Source of the DNA: Apiospora phragmitis | Taxonomy: Eukaryota > Ascomycota > Sordariomycetes > Amphisphaeriales > Apiosporaceae | Direction: 5' to 3' | Assembly: GCA_038363925.1 (NCBI GenBank) | Contig: JAQQWL010000013.1 | Location: 2,666,001 to 2,730,000, forward strand | Length of the DNA stretch: 64,000 bases | Shown here: piece by piece, positions 21,728 to 32,429 of the stretch | How the letters are laid out: each line of letters opens with the position of its first letter | How positions within the stretch are numbered: position 1 is the first letter of the stretch | Made by a program: the position numbers and the translations under genes | The notes under the pieces: generated by a model | What the model saw: the letters and a program-made list of their open reading frames with translations, nothing else | The model's database searches: none | What the model was told of the DNA's origin: nothing

Positions 21728-22503
21728 TCAGGAAGACTCGGTGTCATAATGATGATCCGCCCCAGACTGTCGAAGTCGCAACCCATCATTTCCACCTGTC
21801 AATCTTACAAGGACATGTTTCTCCATTTTGTCCTTCACCTTGCTATTTCTCAGCTTCTCGCCGGTTCCTTCATCAAGACCATGAAGCATCGACTCGAGCA
21901 TCTTGGCTTTCATGGTCTGTACATTGTGGCCGCGGGAGTCCAGGATGATATTTACTGAGAATACAGAGCTCAGTACGGATATCACGATCGGGAAGATCAT
22001 GAACTGCCAGCGTATCCAAGTATATATAGTCCATTTCAAAGCCACCCAGAGGAATTGTATCCGTCGAGCTCACGTAGCTGGTAAGACATCAGCTGTGCTG
22101 CGTTCTCAAACGACATGGCAATGCTTGTCGAATCGTTAAGGGCGTCAAATATTTTGGGGGATCCACCACTGAATATCCCATTTATAATGGTTGTAATAGA
22201 AGCTTGTGTGATGTTGAAATTTCGCTGTATCTCATTGGGAAAAATGATATCGCTGGGTATACGGAGTTCCAGGTCGGTTCTCCCCACCATAAAACAGTTG
22301 TCACTGCTATCGTTGCGCAAACGTGATGCCAAGGAGATTCCGAAGTCATCATCGAGCCATTGTTGGATGGTAGCATTGTTATTTTGATGTTTGAAAGGTT
22401 GAAATAACTCATGAACTCTTTCGAATGCTTCGAAGAGTAGGATCTCGTGGGTCTCTCCATTGGTCACGATTGGCTGGCACAAGGCTGTTAATGTACCAAC
22501 CAC
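21728..22503 (-). pseudogene. C-terminal fragment of a DUF3176-like fungal membrane protein, cut by the inverted-repeat element
   Basis: The minus-strand frame enters from the terminal repeat of the neighbouring element at about 22500 and reads through a lumen-like segment (ILLFEAFERVHELFQPF, then SIAMSFENAAQLMSYQLREL). It then continues in a second frame (22045-21728) with VALKWTIYTWIRWQFMIFP, a transmembrane stretch IVISVLSSVFSVNII, and MLESMLHGLDE. A YxxxRW segment, one transmembrane helix and a W/M-x-SMLHGLD-like motif is the C-terminal layout of DUF3176 proteins. The switch between frames near 22042-22047 is a single missing base. The N-terminal two or more membrane segments expected for the family are absent, replaced by the AT-rich element. 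The function of DUF3176 is unknown. Family assignment is from memory of the pattern and is moderate. Confidence 0.55.
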
Positions 22504-23370
22504 ACTAACCGACTGGCATTGGTTGATTAGTTAGTTGTGACTAGCTGGTTGGTTAATATTTTTAGTTATTTAAAAGCGTGCGGTTTAGTCACTTAATAGT
22601 TAATTAATTAGTTAATTAATATATATTATTTAATAATACTCTTTTAATATTAAGTTATTTATTTTATTTACTTTCTTTATTATAATTAATAAAAATATTA
22701 AATTAATTTTATAAATAATATCGGCCTTATATTAAAATTAAAGCGTTAATAAGATTTTTATAATTATAAGAAATAATTTCTTATATTTAATTAATATAGT
22801 TTATATAGTAAGAAAATTTAATATTATAAAAAAACCGAGGGTATTTTAAACGTTATTAATATTAATATTTTATTAAATTTCATATATTTAAATTAAACGA
22901 TTTAATTAATTTATTATATTATTATATATATTTATTATAAAGCGCTTTATTATTATTAATTAACTAGTGATTATTTATTTTTAATAATAATTTAAGTTAT
23001 TTATTAAAGTAAATTTAAAAGCTATTAATAATTTATACGTATTAATTATTTAAAACTAATTATAATATAAAGTTTATTGTATTTAAGCCTTTATATTAAT
23101 TAATTTATATTACGAATTTATTATTAATTTTACGCTATATTATTTTAATTAATACTTATTATTAAGTTAAATAAAAAATATAAGCGACGTAATATATAAA
23201 CGTATTAATTAAATTTAAATAATACGCGTTAAACTTTATTTATATAATATTAATATCGATTTAATATTTTATTAAATTAAAGTAATTAATATCATCGGTA
23301 TTAAAAGACTCTAATTTCGATGAAATATATTTAAATTTATTAAAATAATCGTAAATATTACTATAAGATT
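22480..23370 (+). repeat. Left arm of the inverted repeat
   Basis: Pairs with 24220-25202 in reverse complement. Shared blocks include AAATATAAGCGACGTAATAT and GGGTATTTTAAACGTTATTA, in the same order on both arms. The arms differ mainly by transitions, as expected when RIP acts independently on each copy. Confidence 0.75.
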
Positions 23371-24219
23371 CTTTAAAGCCGTATAATTACTACTGGGTTT
23401 AATTATTATTTTTAAATTAAATAAAGTAGTTTTTAAAGACTTTTAAAATTACGGTAATTTTATTTAAAGCTTATTAATTAATATCGGTTAATTTATAATT
23501 TTTTATTAAAAAACTAAATCGTTAAATTATAAGCTTAATTTTAATACTTTTAATTAATATACTTTTTCGTTCCTAAGTTTATTAATATATAACGTAGATA
23601 TATTTAAAATAAAAACGTAATTTAATAATACGTTTAATTATATAATAAGTTTTTAATTAATATATTTAATTATTTTTAATAAATTAAAAAGCTTTTTTAC
23701 TTTAATTTATTAAGTTATTAAAATTAATATATTTATTTTTTAATATATAAAAAGTAACTCATTAAACTACTTACTTTAATTAATAATAATAATAAAAATT
23801 TTAAACATATTATGCGGTTTTATTATTATTATTTATAATAATTATTAATTATTTTTCACCACTTTTTTAAATATATAACTATACTATTATTATTATTTAA
23901 TAAAAGATTTAATAACGCTTTAATCATTAAGTTTTAAATATAATTAAAGTAATAACTATATTAATAACTTTAATTATAATTTCGTTAATATTTTTATTAA
24001 AATAATAACCGGTAATTTTTATAAGTTTAAAGATAATTCTCCGAGGTTAATTAATTAATACGTTATAAAATTATTATTTAAAATTATATATATTTATTTT
24101 ATTAATAATATATTATTTATTAAAAATAAAATAAGTATACATTATTTTATATACTTTCTTATAACGCGTTAATTAATTAATCTCGGTAAATTATTTTTAA
24201 ACTTTTAAAAATTATTAGT

Positions 24220-25202
24220 TATTACTTTAATAAATTCGAATTTATTTTATTAAAATTAAATTCTTCTAATATCGAAGTTATTAATTACTTTAATTTAATA
24301 AAATATTAAATTTATATTAGTATTATATAAGTAAAATTTAATGCGTATTATTAAAATTTAATTAATACGCTTATATATTACGTCGCTTATATTTTTTATT
24401 TAATTTAATAATAAATATTAATCGAAAGAATTTAACGCGAGAGTTAGTAGTAAATTTATAATACGAGAGAAATAATACGAAATAAATTAATTAATTAATA
24501 TAAAAGCTTAAATATAGTAAACTTTATATTATAATTAGTTTTAAATAAATAACGCGTATAAATTATTAATAGCTTTTAAACTTACCTCGATAAATAACGT
24601 TAATTATTTTTAATAATAAATAACCGCGAATCGATTAATAATAATAGAGCCCCTTATAATAAATATATATAATAATATAATAAACCGATTAAACCTTTCG
24701 ATTTAAATATATTAAATTTAATAAAATATTAATATTAATAACGTTTAAAATACCCTCGGCTTTCTTTTATAATATTAGATTTTTTATTATATAAATTAAT
24801 TTAATTAAATATAAAAGGTTATTTTTTATAATTAATTATTTATTAATTATATCTCGTTATTTTTTTAATATTATAATTATTAAAATCTCATTAATGCTTT
24901 AATTTTAATATAAAGCCGGTATTATTTATAAAATTAACTTAATATTTTTATTAATTATAATAAAAGTAGTGTATAATAAAATAATATATACCGTTATATA
25001 ATTATAATAATAATGTTAAAAGGTAAAATAAATAACTTAATATTAAAAGAGTATTATTAAATAATATATATTAATTAACTAATTATTAACCAACTAAACC
25101 ATAGGCTCCTAAATAACCGAAAACATCAGCTAATCAGCTAGTCATGACTAACCAATTAACCGATGCCAGTCGGTTGGTGTGGTTGGTACATTAACAGCCT
25201 TG
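24220..25202 (-). repeat. Right arm of the inverted repeat
   Basis: Reverse complement of the left arm. The outermost 100 bases or so (25100-25202) retain higher GC than the interior, as does the left end, so RIP is strongest internally. Confidence 0.75.
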
Positions 25203-26051
25203 CTCTCGCTCGCCCCGAAGCACCTTGCGCACGGGAGCCGTCTCCAAGTATAAGCTCGAGACCTTCCGGCTGCCTGGCCTGGCCATGTTTAAGCCCGGCT
25301 CGATATCAGACACGCAGACGGCGTGCCAGACCTTCGTGAGCGGGTGCCAGCGCCTGATCTGCAGCTCGTTGGGCTCGGCGGGGCAGCGGACCGAGGGCAG
25401 CGCGGCGAGGGAGTACAGCGGCTGGCGCAGGGAATGTCCGAAATGAAAGCGCTCGGCGACGGGCTTGATGTGTTTTTGCGTGAACCGGAACAGGGGGAGA
25501 ACCAGACTCGAAGGTGGTGGTGGTGGTGGAGGTGTTGTCGAAGTAGCTATGGGGCTGTCTCTAGTGGTCGGGGTCTCATTGGCAAAAACCGCTCGAGGAA
25601 CGGCAGGCCAGGAGCCGGTCGGTGTGATAGATGAGGCGCTGTCAGTTGCAAACTCTCTGTAAGGTGGGAGTGCACTTTCCCCGTTCCCTTGGCGCGTATA
25701 AGCGGACGGCGGGAGCTCTGCTAGTGGTTCGCTGTAGGGCGGAAGCTCCTGCGTCGCTTCAAGGCCCGCTGGACCTGAATTAGACGGTGTCGGGCGGGTG
25801 TTTGGCGCAGTGTAGTCATAGGAAGACGGCGCATCAATCATACCCGAATCCGTTTCTTGTCCTTGTTGCCGACGCGGCACATGACCATAGAGCAACCCGG
25901 CGGCTGTGAAGAAGTAGAGAAGGTCATGGGTAATAGACTCGACCGGTCCACTAGGAGGATGTGAGGGTGTTTGTATGGGTTGCTGACTATTGAGTGAGTT
26001 ATTATCTTCCGGTCTAGCAGTGGGCGCCTCGTATGTTCGGGTAGGTAGCAT
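25191..26051 (-). CDS. Hypothetical Pro-rich protein whose stop codon lies in the transposon end
   Basis: Open frame of 286 residues starting MLPTRTYEAPTARPEDNN. It is Pro/Ser/Thr-rich with ELPPYSEPLAELPPSAY, ALPPYREF and a run of seven prolines. A more ordered C-terminal part follows (FRFTQKHIKPVAERFHFGHS, then LQIRRWHPLTKVWHAVCVSD, then RKVSSLYLETAPVRKVLRGE). It ends EREQGC with TAA; the last three codons fall inside the terminal repeat of the 2.7-kb element (25191-25202). The original C-terminus may therefore have been lost to the insertion, or the element simply supplied a new stop. There is no signal peptide. One short hydrophobic stretch (LLYFFTAAGLLYG) is too weak to call a membrane span. 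Family not recognised. Confidence 0.5.
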   Translation of the reverse strand: MLPTRTYEAPTARPEDNNSLNSQQPIQTPSHPPSGPVESITHDLLYFFTAAGLLYGHVPRRQQGQETDSGMIDAPSSYDYTAPNTRPTPSNSGPAGLEATQELPPYSEPLAELPPSAYTRQGNGESALPPYREFATDSASSITPTGSWPAVPRAVFANETPTTRDSPIATSTTPPPPPPPSSLVLPLFRFTQKHIKPVAERFHFGHSLRQPLYSLAALPSVRCPAEPNELQIRRWHPLTKVWHAVCVSDIEPGLNMARPGSRKVSSLYLETAPVRKVLRGEREQGC

Positions 26052-26561
26052 GGTGTGGTCCGCCTAGGGGTTTCCTGCTGCTCGGTAGGGCATTTTCTCG
26101 TCTTAGCCAGAACCAAGGATCGGAGAAATATTCTAGAATGCTGCCTGCTGGAAGGTTGGAAACTGTGAGGAAGGCTTATGGACAGTTGATTAAGTTGCTC
26201 CAGACTTTGGGCTTCAGGGGCAGCAACGTGAGACAAGTAGCTCTTGACGTTTTAGTAGATGGAAGCGTTAAGCTTCAGTCAGTCCATGCATGGTATGGTG
26301 TTCAGGCAGGTCGGTTGTCTTACATGCTTCTCCTATCGGAGCAAGATTGCTCAGTTTTAACCAGGTATAACCAAAACTAAATAATGGTTGACCGAAGTTT
26401 AAGTATTAATACCTAACCTACACAAAGTAAAAGCTTCTCATAATCCGTCTCTTCACCACTGCAACCGGCCCGCGTTCCTCGGATAAAAATGCATACACCC
26501 CACACCCTTCTTCGTACTTGAGAATAACGACAGGACAGATTCCATCTTCCGAGTATTGAAC
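26052..26561. other. Divergent intergenic region, no supportable gene
   Basis: About 510 bases between divergent starts of the Pro-rich protein and the Gly-rich protein. Only short motif-free frames. Confidence 0.5.
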
Positions 26562-29500
26562 ATGGATACTGTGGGTGAAGGAACCATGGCTGCATCCGGA
26601 ATGAAGCTCATCGACGCCAGCGGACGAGACGGCCAATCCGCCCTCGAGTTTATCAATACACAGCCCGAGGCCCCTCGCGAGCGGCATGGGAAGGGCGGAC
26701 GGTCTGCTGGCGATCCGACAGATGGCGCGCCTGGGTCTGAAATAGCCGTGCGGTTGGCATACGCCGAACCCTCCGTAGTCCACGTCATTGGGGGAAGTGA
26801 GACGGAGTTCTGGACGATAGCCAGCGGCGAGACACTGTTGCTCAGGGCCAATGGCGGCAACGGCGGTACTGGTGGCCGTGGCGAGCATGGCCAAGATGGT
26901 GGTCCCGGCAGGTGTGGGTGTGATGCCACCAGATATCGTCTTGCTGGACGCGGCGGGAATGGTGGCAATGGAGGAGAGTACGTATGCAACACTTCGAGTC
27001 TTATTTCGTTAATTCCGTTTATTTCTCTCCGTTCTAGTGGCTATTCCTCCCTGTTTATTATGTCTTACTACAGTGTATACTGACGAAACTTCCATAGTGC
27101 TGGCTTTGGCTCAAACGGTGCAGATGGAGGTTCAGCAGGCAATGTCTATGTTACGGTGGCCGAGGACGACACCGATCTGCTCTCACCGCTGTATTTCAGT
27201 GTTAAGGGGGGTAGCGGAGGGGAGAGCGGTGCCCATGGAGCGCCTGGGGAAGGTGGCCAACGTGGCCGGGGAGGCAAGTCCCATTGCGAGTCCGTTAACC
27301 CATTCCAGATAGGGCTTTGATCATCCTGTTGCTGACAAATCAAACAGTCCCTATCCCATTTATTCGAAGACGGAAGGACGTCCTGGAAGGCGTGGCCGCC
27401 GGGGAAACCAACCATCCACGTACCTAAGCGCAGGCAGAAATGGTCCTGATGGGAGGGTTTGTATCAACGTCAATCGTGGAGACGATACCGTGAGCACGTA
27501 TCCGGGCGTCTACAAACTTGAAGTCGTCCGATTCGACATCACCGATGAGAATCAAGACGGCATCAATGAGCCGGGCGAGCACCTACTAGTGCATAACCTG
27601 GTTGTTCGGAATGCGGGTCTCATGCCCTCCCCTGCCACCCGATCCATCCACGTCTTGATCCAGGGCACCCAATATCTCGAGCCGGTGTCTTCGGAGCCCC
27701 TACAGTTGCCCTTCGGTATCCGTCCGGGCCAAGAGGTCGAGGTATCGGGGTTGCTGCGAGCTTTCATCAGGGATCAGGCCCATGGTGAACCAGTGGGCTC
27801 GATGGTGGACGTCAATGACTGCGTGCAGCTGGTCGGAGTGTTCCACGAGCGTCTCAACAGACCGATCCCGGGTTTCTGTGGCCAGACTCCAATCCGTATA
27901 GGCTACCCTCTGGTGCTTGATGCACCTATCTACCTTCAAAGCGTAGCGAAAGGAGATCGAGCCAGGTTCAGATGGCTGGTAAGTTGCGTGACGCTCGCTG
28001 TGACCATGGAGCAGACGGCTGACGAGGACTAGCTCCACAACAATTCCCGGAAAGCATACGGATACAACACTGACAGGCCCTGTGCAACGGTGTTTAGCGA
28101 AACAATGGCCAATGAAGAGGCTTGTTTCCTTTTGACAGACGATTCCCAGGGTTTTAATCGGATCGACGAAATACAGCCGGGGTCGACTTTAACCATCGAC
28201 CAGGAGTTCACCATCAACGACAACGTTGAAGACTTCGTCGACGGGGATCTGAGACTTGAGCTTCATCTAAGTGGTCCGCAGACGAGGTTAATTCAAACGG
28301 TACAGGAGCATCGTATGGAGGTTCAGATCTCCTGCCCCTACCAACGGACGGAGAATCCGGGATACCTTCTTGTTGTCAACAGCGACACGCCCAACTATGC
28401 CATTCGCCAGACTCTGGGATTCGTGAGGCATCGCCTGCGCATGGAGGTAGATGTCTTCAACCTGAGCGTCTACGGCTCGTACAACATCAGGGGCTCGGGG
28501 GAGTCGGTCTTGAGCCAGTACTCGGGCAAAAGTATCATCATATTTTGCAATGATTACCGCCACCCCTGGTTAGGCTTGAGTAGGCCGTGGGATTTCATTG
28601 ATCCACGAGCCGCGACGAAGCTGCTAGAATGCGGAACGTCCCTGCACTTTTCCAACGTGGCGGAAGCTGCTTTGAATGACCTTCAATCCTGGACCAACAC
28701 AGTTGTCTTCCCTGCGCGCGGGTTGAGGGCGGACCAGCACACTGTCAGTATCCAGGATTCCAACACCCTCGCTACTGATCTTCGACGTTCACGTGTGTCG
28801 CTGGAGGTGCTGCGTGAGTTTCCAGTTGCACAAACCCCCCTGAGCGCGTTCGAAAGTCTCGAGTCTACCCTGAACCGCCGGACCAGGACGACTGTCAAGA
28901 TGCTGGCACAGAACCTGCCGCTCAGAAGATTCATTGTGGCGCCAGTTCCCACCACATCCGGCGGTGAGACACCAAAGAAAGGGCGACTTCTGGTCATGGA
29001 GGGCGTTCCAAGGACCGCCAAAATGACAGCCACGACTGTACCATTTCAAGATTTGCCACCCAGTAGCTACCGGCAGACGGAGAGCGTGTCTGATCACGAC
29101 GCATTCCTACTGGTCTCTTGTCTCCCATTTAACAGAAGGGTTCGCATGTTTTGGAATATGGTATGCCACGAGGACGCCCATGGCATTGGGTGGGATACAT
29201 TGTTCGAAGGGCTCGAGAAAGGACTCGAGGAGGGACTCGAGGAGGGACTCGAGAAGGGACTGAGAAGGGACTCGAGAAATTCACTTCGCCCCCGGAGAAA
29301 GCTGGAGCTGACCAACTCCCTATCTTGAACAGAAAGGTACGTACTCTTTCCGCGAAGCTGCGTATATTCTGATTCGGCGACTTTATTGACCGTCGGCATT
29401 TGATCACAGGTCCTCCAAGAAATCACCATGTCCCTTCAATTTGACCTTTGCAGCGAGATCTACTGGATGACGGACGCCAAACTCCCGGCGGCAGAAGAGC

Positions 29501-30041
29501 TATCACAGATGCCGCTCACGAGCCACTTTTTCAACTCTTCGCACCACGTGGGGCATATCCAGGACGTCGAGAAAGCGCAGCTCCTGGTCCTGACGCTGGG
29601 TACCGTCCATGCGGCCGCCAACCCGCTGTCGCCTTGGCAGTCCGTCAAAGCCACGTTCGCGTTCCTGGGCAACCCCGGGGCCGGCTGCGGCCGCAGATCA
29701 ACGACCTCATCTTCAGCGCTCTCCAGCGGGCCTGTGCCCCGAGCATCGCGGGTACCATCAAGAGCCACGTGCTGGCGCGCAGCGAGCAGGTCAAGCGGGG
29801 CATCCGATCGCAGCCGAAGGGCCTGGCCAAGTCCTATGCTTGGTTCGGAAACCAGGAGCTCGCGGCGTCCACCAATGACGCAAGTGGCTGGATCGACCTC
29901 GTGGCTCCTGAGGAGACCAGTCTCGCGCTCGCTTGTCAGGAGTGGCAGGATCGAGCTGACCAATACGAGACTGAGAAACGAATGCGAGCTGAGTTCACCG
30001 AGGCGTCCTGCGATTACATTAGGTCAATAGTGAACCTATGA
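26562..30041 (+). CDS. Large Gly-rich multidomain fungal protein (about 1,050 aa), two single-base frame breaks
   Basis: Exons by splice signals are 26562-26977, 27098-about 27277 (donor uncertain), 27348-27978, 28033-29336 and 29410-30041. The start MDTVGEGTMAASGMKLIDASGRDG leads into collagen-like Gly-rich tracts (GGNGGTGGRGEHGQDGGPGR, then GFGSNGADGGSAG, then GRPGRRGRRG). Next is a beta-sandwich-like part with DENQDGINEPGEHLLVHNLVVRNAG, resembling CARDB/Ig-like repeats with a Ca-loop-like D-x-N-x-DG. A mid region follows (about 28090-29150), then a GLEKGLEEGLEEGLEKGL repeat. The helical C-terminus reads RPQINDLIFSALQRACAPSIAG and SYAWFGNQEL. Frames break near 29259-29263 and 29674-29690, each by one missing base. 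It resembles big uncharacterised fungal proteins (possibly those annotated DUF7932; not verified). No signal peptide or membrane span is seen. Function unknown. Confidence 0.6.
29206..29276 (+). repeat. 12-bp minisatellite encoding Gly-Leu-Glu-x
   Basis: Imperfect copies of GGACTCGAGGAG / GGACTCGAGAAG repeat about six times. The unit is four codons, so copy-number change keeps frame; one unit lacks a C (GGACTGAGAAGG near 29259), which breaks the frame. On the protein it makes an amphipathic G-L-E-(E/K) helix or coil. Confidence 0.8.
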
Positions 30042-30545
30042 GGCCTGGTCGGGGATATCCAGGAAACGTCTCTCAGATTAGGCGGCTATCGCCGCATCTA
30101 CAGGTGTATCTGACCCAAATTTGAGCTGCCAGAGTTGCTAGTTTATTCATAGCTAGGATTTTTATTTATTGCCGCTCGCTTCGCCAATTGCCTAGGAGTC
30201 TTCTCAGCTTCCCCTTTAACGCAACGTGTGGCGTAGAGTTCTATGAACGCAGTTAAGCACCACCTGCGCTCCCTCAAGCCTACGAAATAGAGCATTGGCG
30301 TTTTTCTGGTGATCTTTCTGACGGGAATAACGCCCTATGCTGTGTTTAGTTTAGGGGCCGCTTTTTCACCGCTTGCTCCGCTACGGGATGAATCATAATG
30401 GTTCACCGTGGCTCATTGGCACGACGCCACTAGTACAAGTGCCCCGGCAATACAAAAGAGTGACGGTGGCCGTGAAAGGATGCTAGAGATAAAAACAACA
30501 ACTCAATTTACCGATACACTCATCTTGAAATCCCGCCAACACACA
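30042..30545. other. Intergenic, no supportable gene
   Basis: About 500 bases between the Gly-rich protein and the SDR gene, both on the plus strand. No motif-bearing frame. Confidence 0.5.
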
Positions 30546-31972
30546 ATGTCGGAAGATCACGCATTAGTCTTTGGCGCATCCGGCCTCATTGGCTGGGCCG
30601 TGGTCGACCAGCTGCTGGCCCCCTACCCAACTCCTGGCACATTTGCGAGCGTCACCGCAGTCACGAACCGCCCCATCGATCTCGCCGAGGCCCATTGGTC
30701 GGAGCCCGAAGGTGGCCGGCCGGATCTCCGTCTCGTCTCGGGGGTCGATCTCCGGGGCGAGACGGGCGCGCTTGCAGATACGCTCAAGCAGCAGGTCCCA
30801 AATGCGGATAAGATCACGCACGTCTACTATTTCGGTGAGATGAGACCCCGCTTGGACGAGGATTGATTGGTGGTGTGACGGAGAATGACGTTCTAACCAC
30901 GGCATCAATGTTGTTCAGTCTTTACCTCGGTGGATCACGATCTCGAGGAGGAAGTCGCCGTCAACAAGAAGATGCTCGAGAATGTGATCGACGCAATCTC
31001 CCATCTCAGCCAGAATCTCAAATTTGTCATGTTCCCAGGTGGCACTCGTGTAAGCCCCCCTGCCATAACCCTGCACTATATAGGTATCATGCTGATATAC
31101 ATTGTGAACAGGGATACGGCATATATATTCCCGGTGGGACATTCTCCGCGCCGCTCACGGAAGATATGGTGAACAATTTGCCTGGAGAATACGCGAAAAC
31201 GGTGGCATATCCCCAGTTCAGGAGAGTGTTGGCGGACGCCTGCAAAGGCAAAAGCTGGACGTGGTGTGAGATTTGCCCCGATGCTATCGTAAGCCGGCCC
31301 TGCATATTGTAAAAGAAAGTTTCCAGGATACTGGCTAATTGTAACAAAGATCGGATTCACCCCGAACGGCTCCCAGTTCAGTCTTGCCCTTCACTGGGCG
31401 CAGTATCTCTCACTGTTCGCCTACGACCACGGAATAGGTCCCCGTGCACAGGGCAGACACAGCACCGACAAGGGGAGGCGGCAGCTGTGGAGGTGCCATT
31501 CCCTGGTGTTCGTGCCGGCTACGAATCACTCTGTTCCCCCGTCTCCGCTAGCAACATTGCCCGCTTCGCGATCTATGCCGGCCAGAACCCAGAGCGCTGC
31601 GGCGACGGAAGGCTGTTCAACATTGCGGACTCGGATACGCCCTCCAAAATGCGAGACTTGTGGCCGCATCTAGCAGCGTGGTTCGGGCTTGTGGGCACAG
31701 GGCCCGAGGCCAGGTCAGAGGCCGACTTGCTACCGAGCGAGTATGTCGAGCGACACCAAAGTGCTTTCGGAGAGCACGGCCTAGACAAGGCCATTAAAGG
31801 GGGCGTGGGTGCGGGCAGGAAGCAATTGGATAGTGTTGGCTCATGGCTGACCTTTGATAGACAGCTTTCGCTTGCTAAAATGGGCGAAGCCGGGTTCGCG
31901 GAGAGGAGAGATCCGGTTACTGGGTGGCTCGAAGCTTTCGACATGTTTCGAAAGGCCGGGTTAATACTTTAG
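30546..31972 (+). CDS. PRISE-like short-chain reductase (progesterone 5-beta-reductase / iridoid-synthase-like), one base missing
   Basis: NADPH-dependent SDR of the PRISE type, which reduces enone C=C bonds; fungal members occur alone and in secondary-metabolite clusters. Exons are 30546-30834, 30919-31049, 31112-31288 and 31350-31972, with GT..AG at each. The Rossmann motif GASGLIGWAVVDQLL is at residues 10-24. HVYYFVFTSVDHDLEEEVAVN follows, then GYGIYIPGGTFSAPLTEDM, then WCEICPDAIIGFTPNGSQFSLALHW. After a frame switch, VEVPFPGVRAGYESLCSPVSASNIARF and FNIADSDTPSKMRDLWPHL complete the family layout. The switch in 31441-31470 needs one added base, giving about 406 residues, normal for the family. 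The C-terminus GWLEAFDMFRKAGLIL is complete. The stop lies 3 bases before the AT-rich block begins, so the 3' UTR would be inside RIP-mutated DNA. Confidence 0.8.
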
Positions 31973-32109
31973 TTAAATATTTCTAAGACTTTTTTTAGGT
32001 TTTTTTTTAAATAATTAATATATATATATATAAAGTATTGTTTTAAAGCGTTATTAAAAATTTATTTAAATAATAATATTATTAAAGATAAATAAAAGTT
32101 TAATTTAAA

Positions 32110-32345
32110 GTATTAATATAAATCAATTTAACTCTAACGCTTTAAATTAATTAAAATTATTCTTTATTAAATTTATTATTTAATTTTATATCTTTTATAT
32201 ATATTTAAGTATTATAACTTATTTCGCCATAAATATTATAACGTGTTTTACTAGTCGCTCTTTATTTTAATAAACTCTTTATTTCGCTTTTATTAGTCGC
32301 TAAACGCTTCTTTTTTACCTTTTTATATTATAGTTTTTAAAATTC
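32110..32345 (+). repeat. Repeat Q, short copy (+)
   Basis: Shares ATTTCGCTTTTATTAGTCG and TAAACGCTTCTTTTTTACC with the copy starting at 32430, about 300 bases downstream in the same direction, and with copies at 61190-61390 (+) and, inverted, 49430-49620 and 52570-52760. Confidence 0.65.
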
Positions 32346-32429
32346 ATATAATATAGTTTATTATTAAGTAGGCTATATTATTAAGCGGGCCACTTTATTT
32401 ATATCTCACTACTTTTATATAAATTAATT

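Larger units (their letters stand above)
22480..25202. mobile_element. RIP-mutated element with long terminal inverted repeats (2.7 kb)
   Basis: The left end begins CAAGGCTGTTAATGTACC (22480 onward) and the same sequence in reverse complement ends at 25202. The outer 45 bases of the two ends differ at only two sites, both C/T transitions. The similarity continues inward for roughly 0.9 kb per arm (to about 23370 and from about 24220), with many more C-to-T/G-to-A differences, and then a central part of about 850 bases that I cannot pair by eye. Interior sequence is strongly AT-rich with CpA/TpG nearly absent. No coding frame survives. No unambiguous target-site duplication flanks it. It could be a foldback/MITE-like DNA transposon, or two inverted copies of one element. 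Confidence 0.75.

Noticed and set aside
22480..25202. CRISPR-like or tandem array in the AT-rich insert
   Set aside because: Similarity is between two inverted arms, not regularly spaced direct repeats, and the host is a eukaryote.
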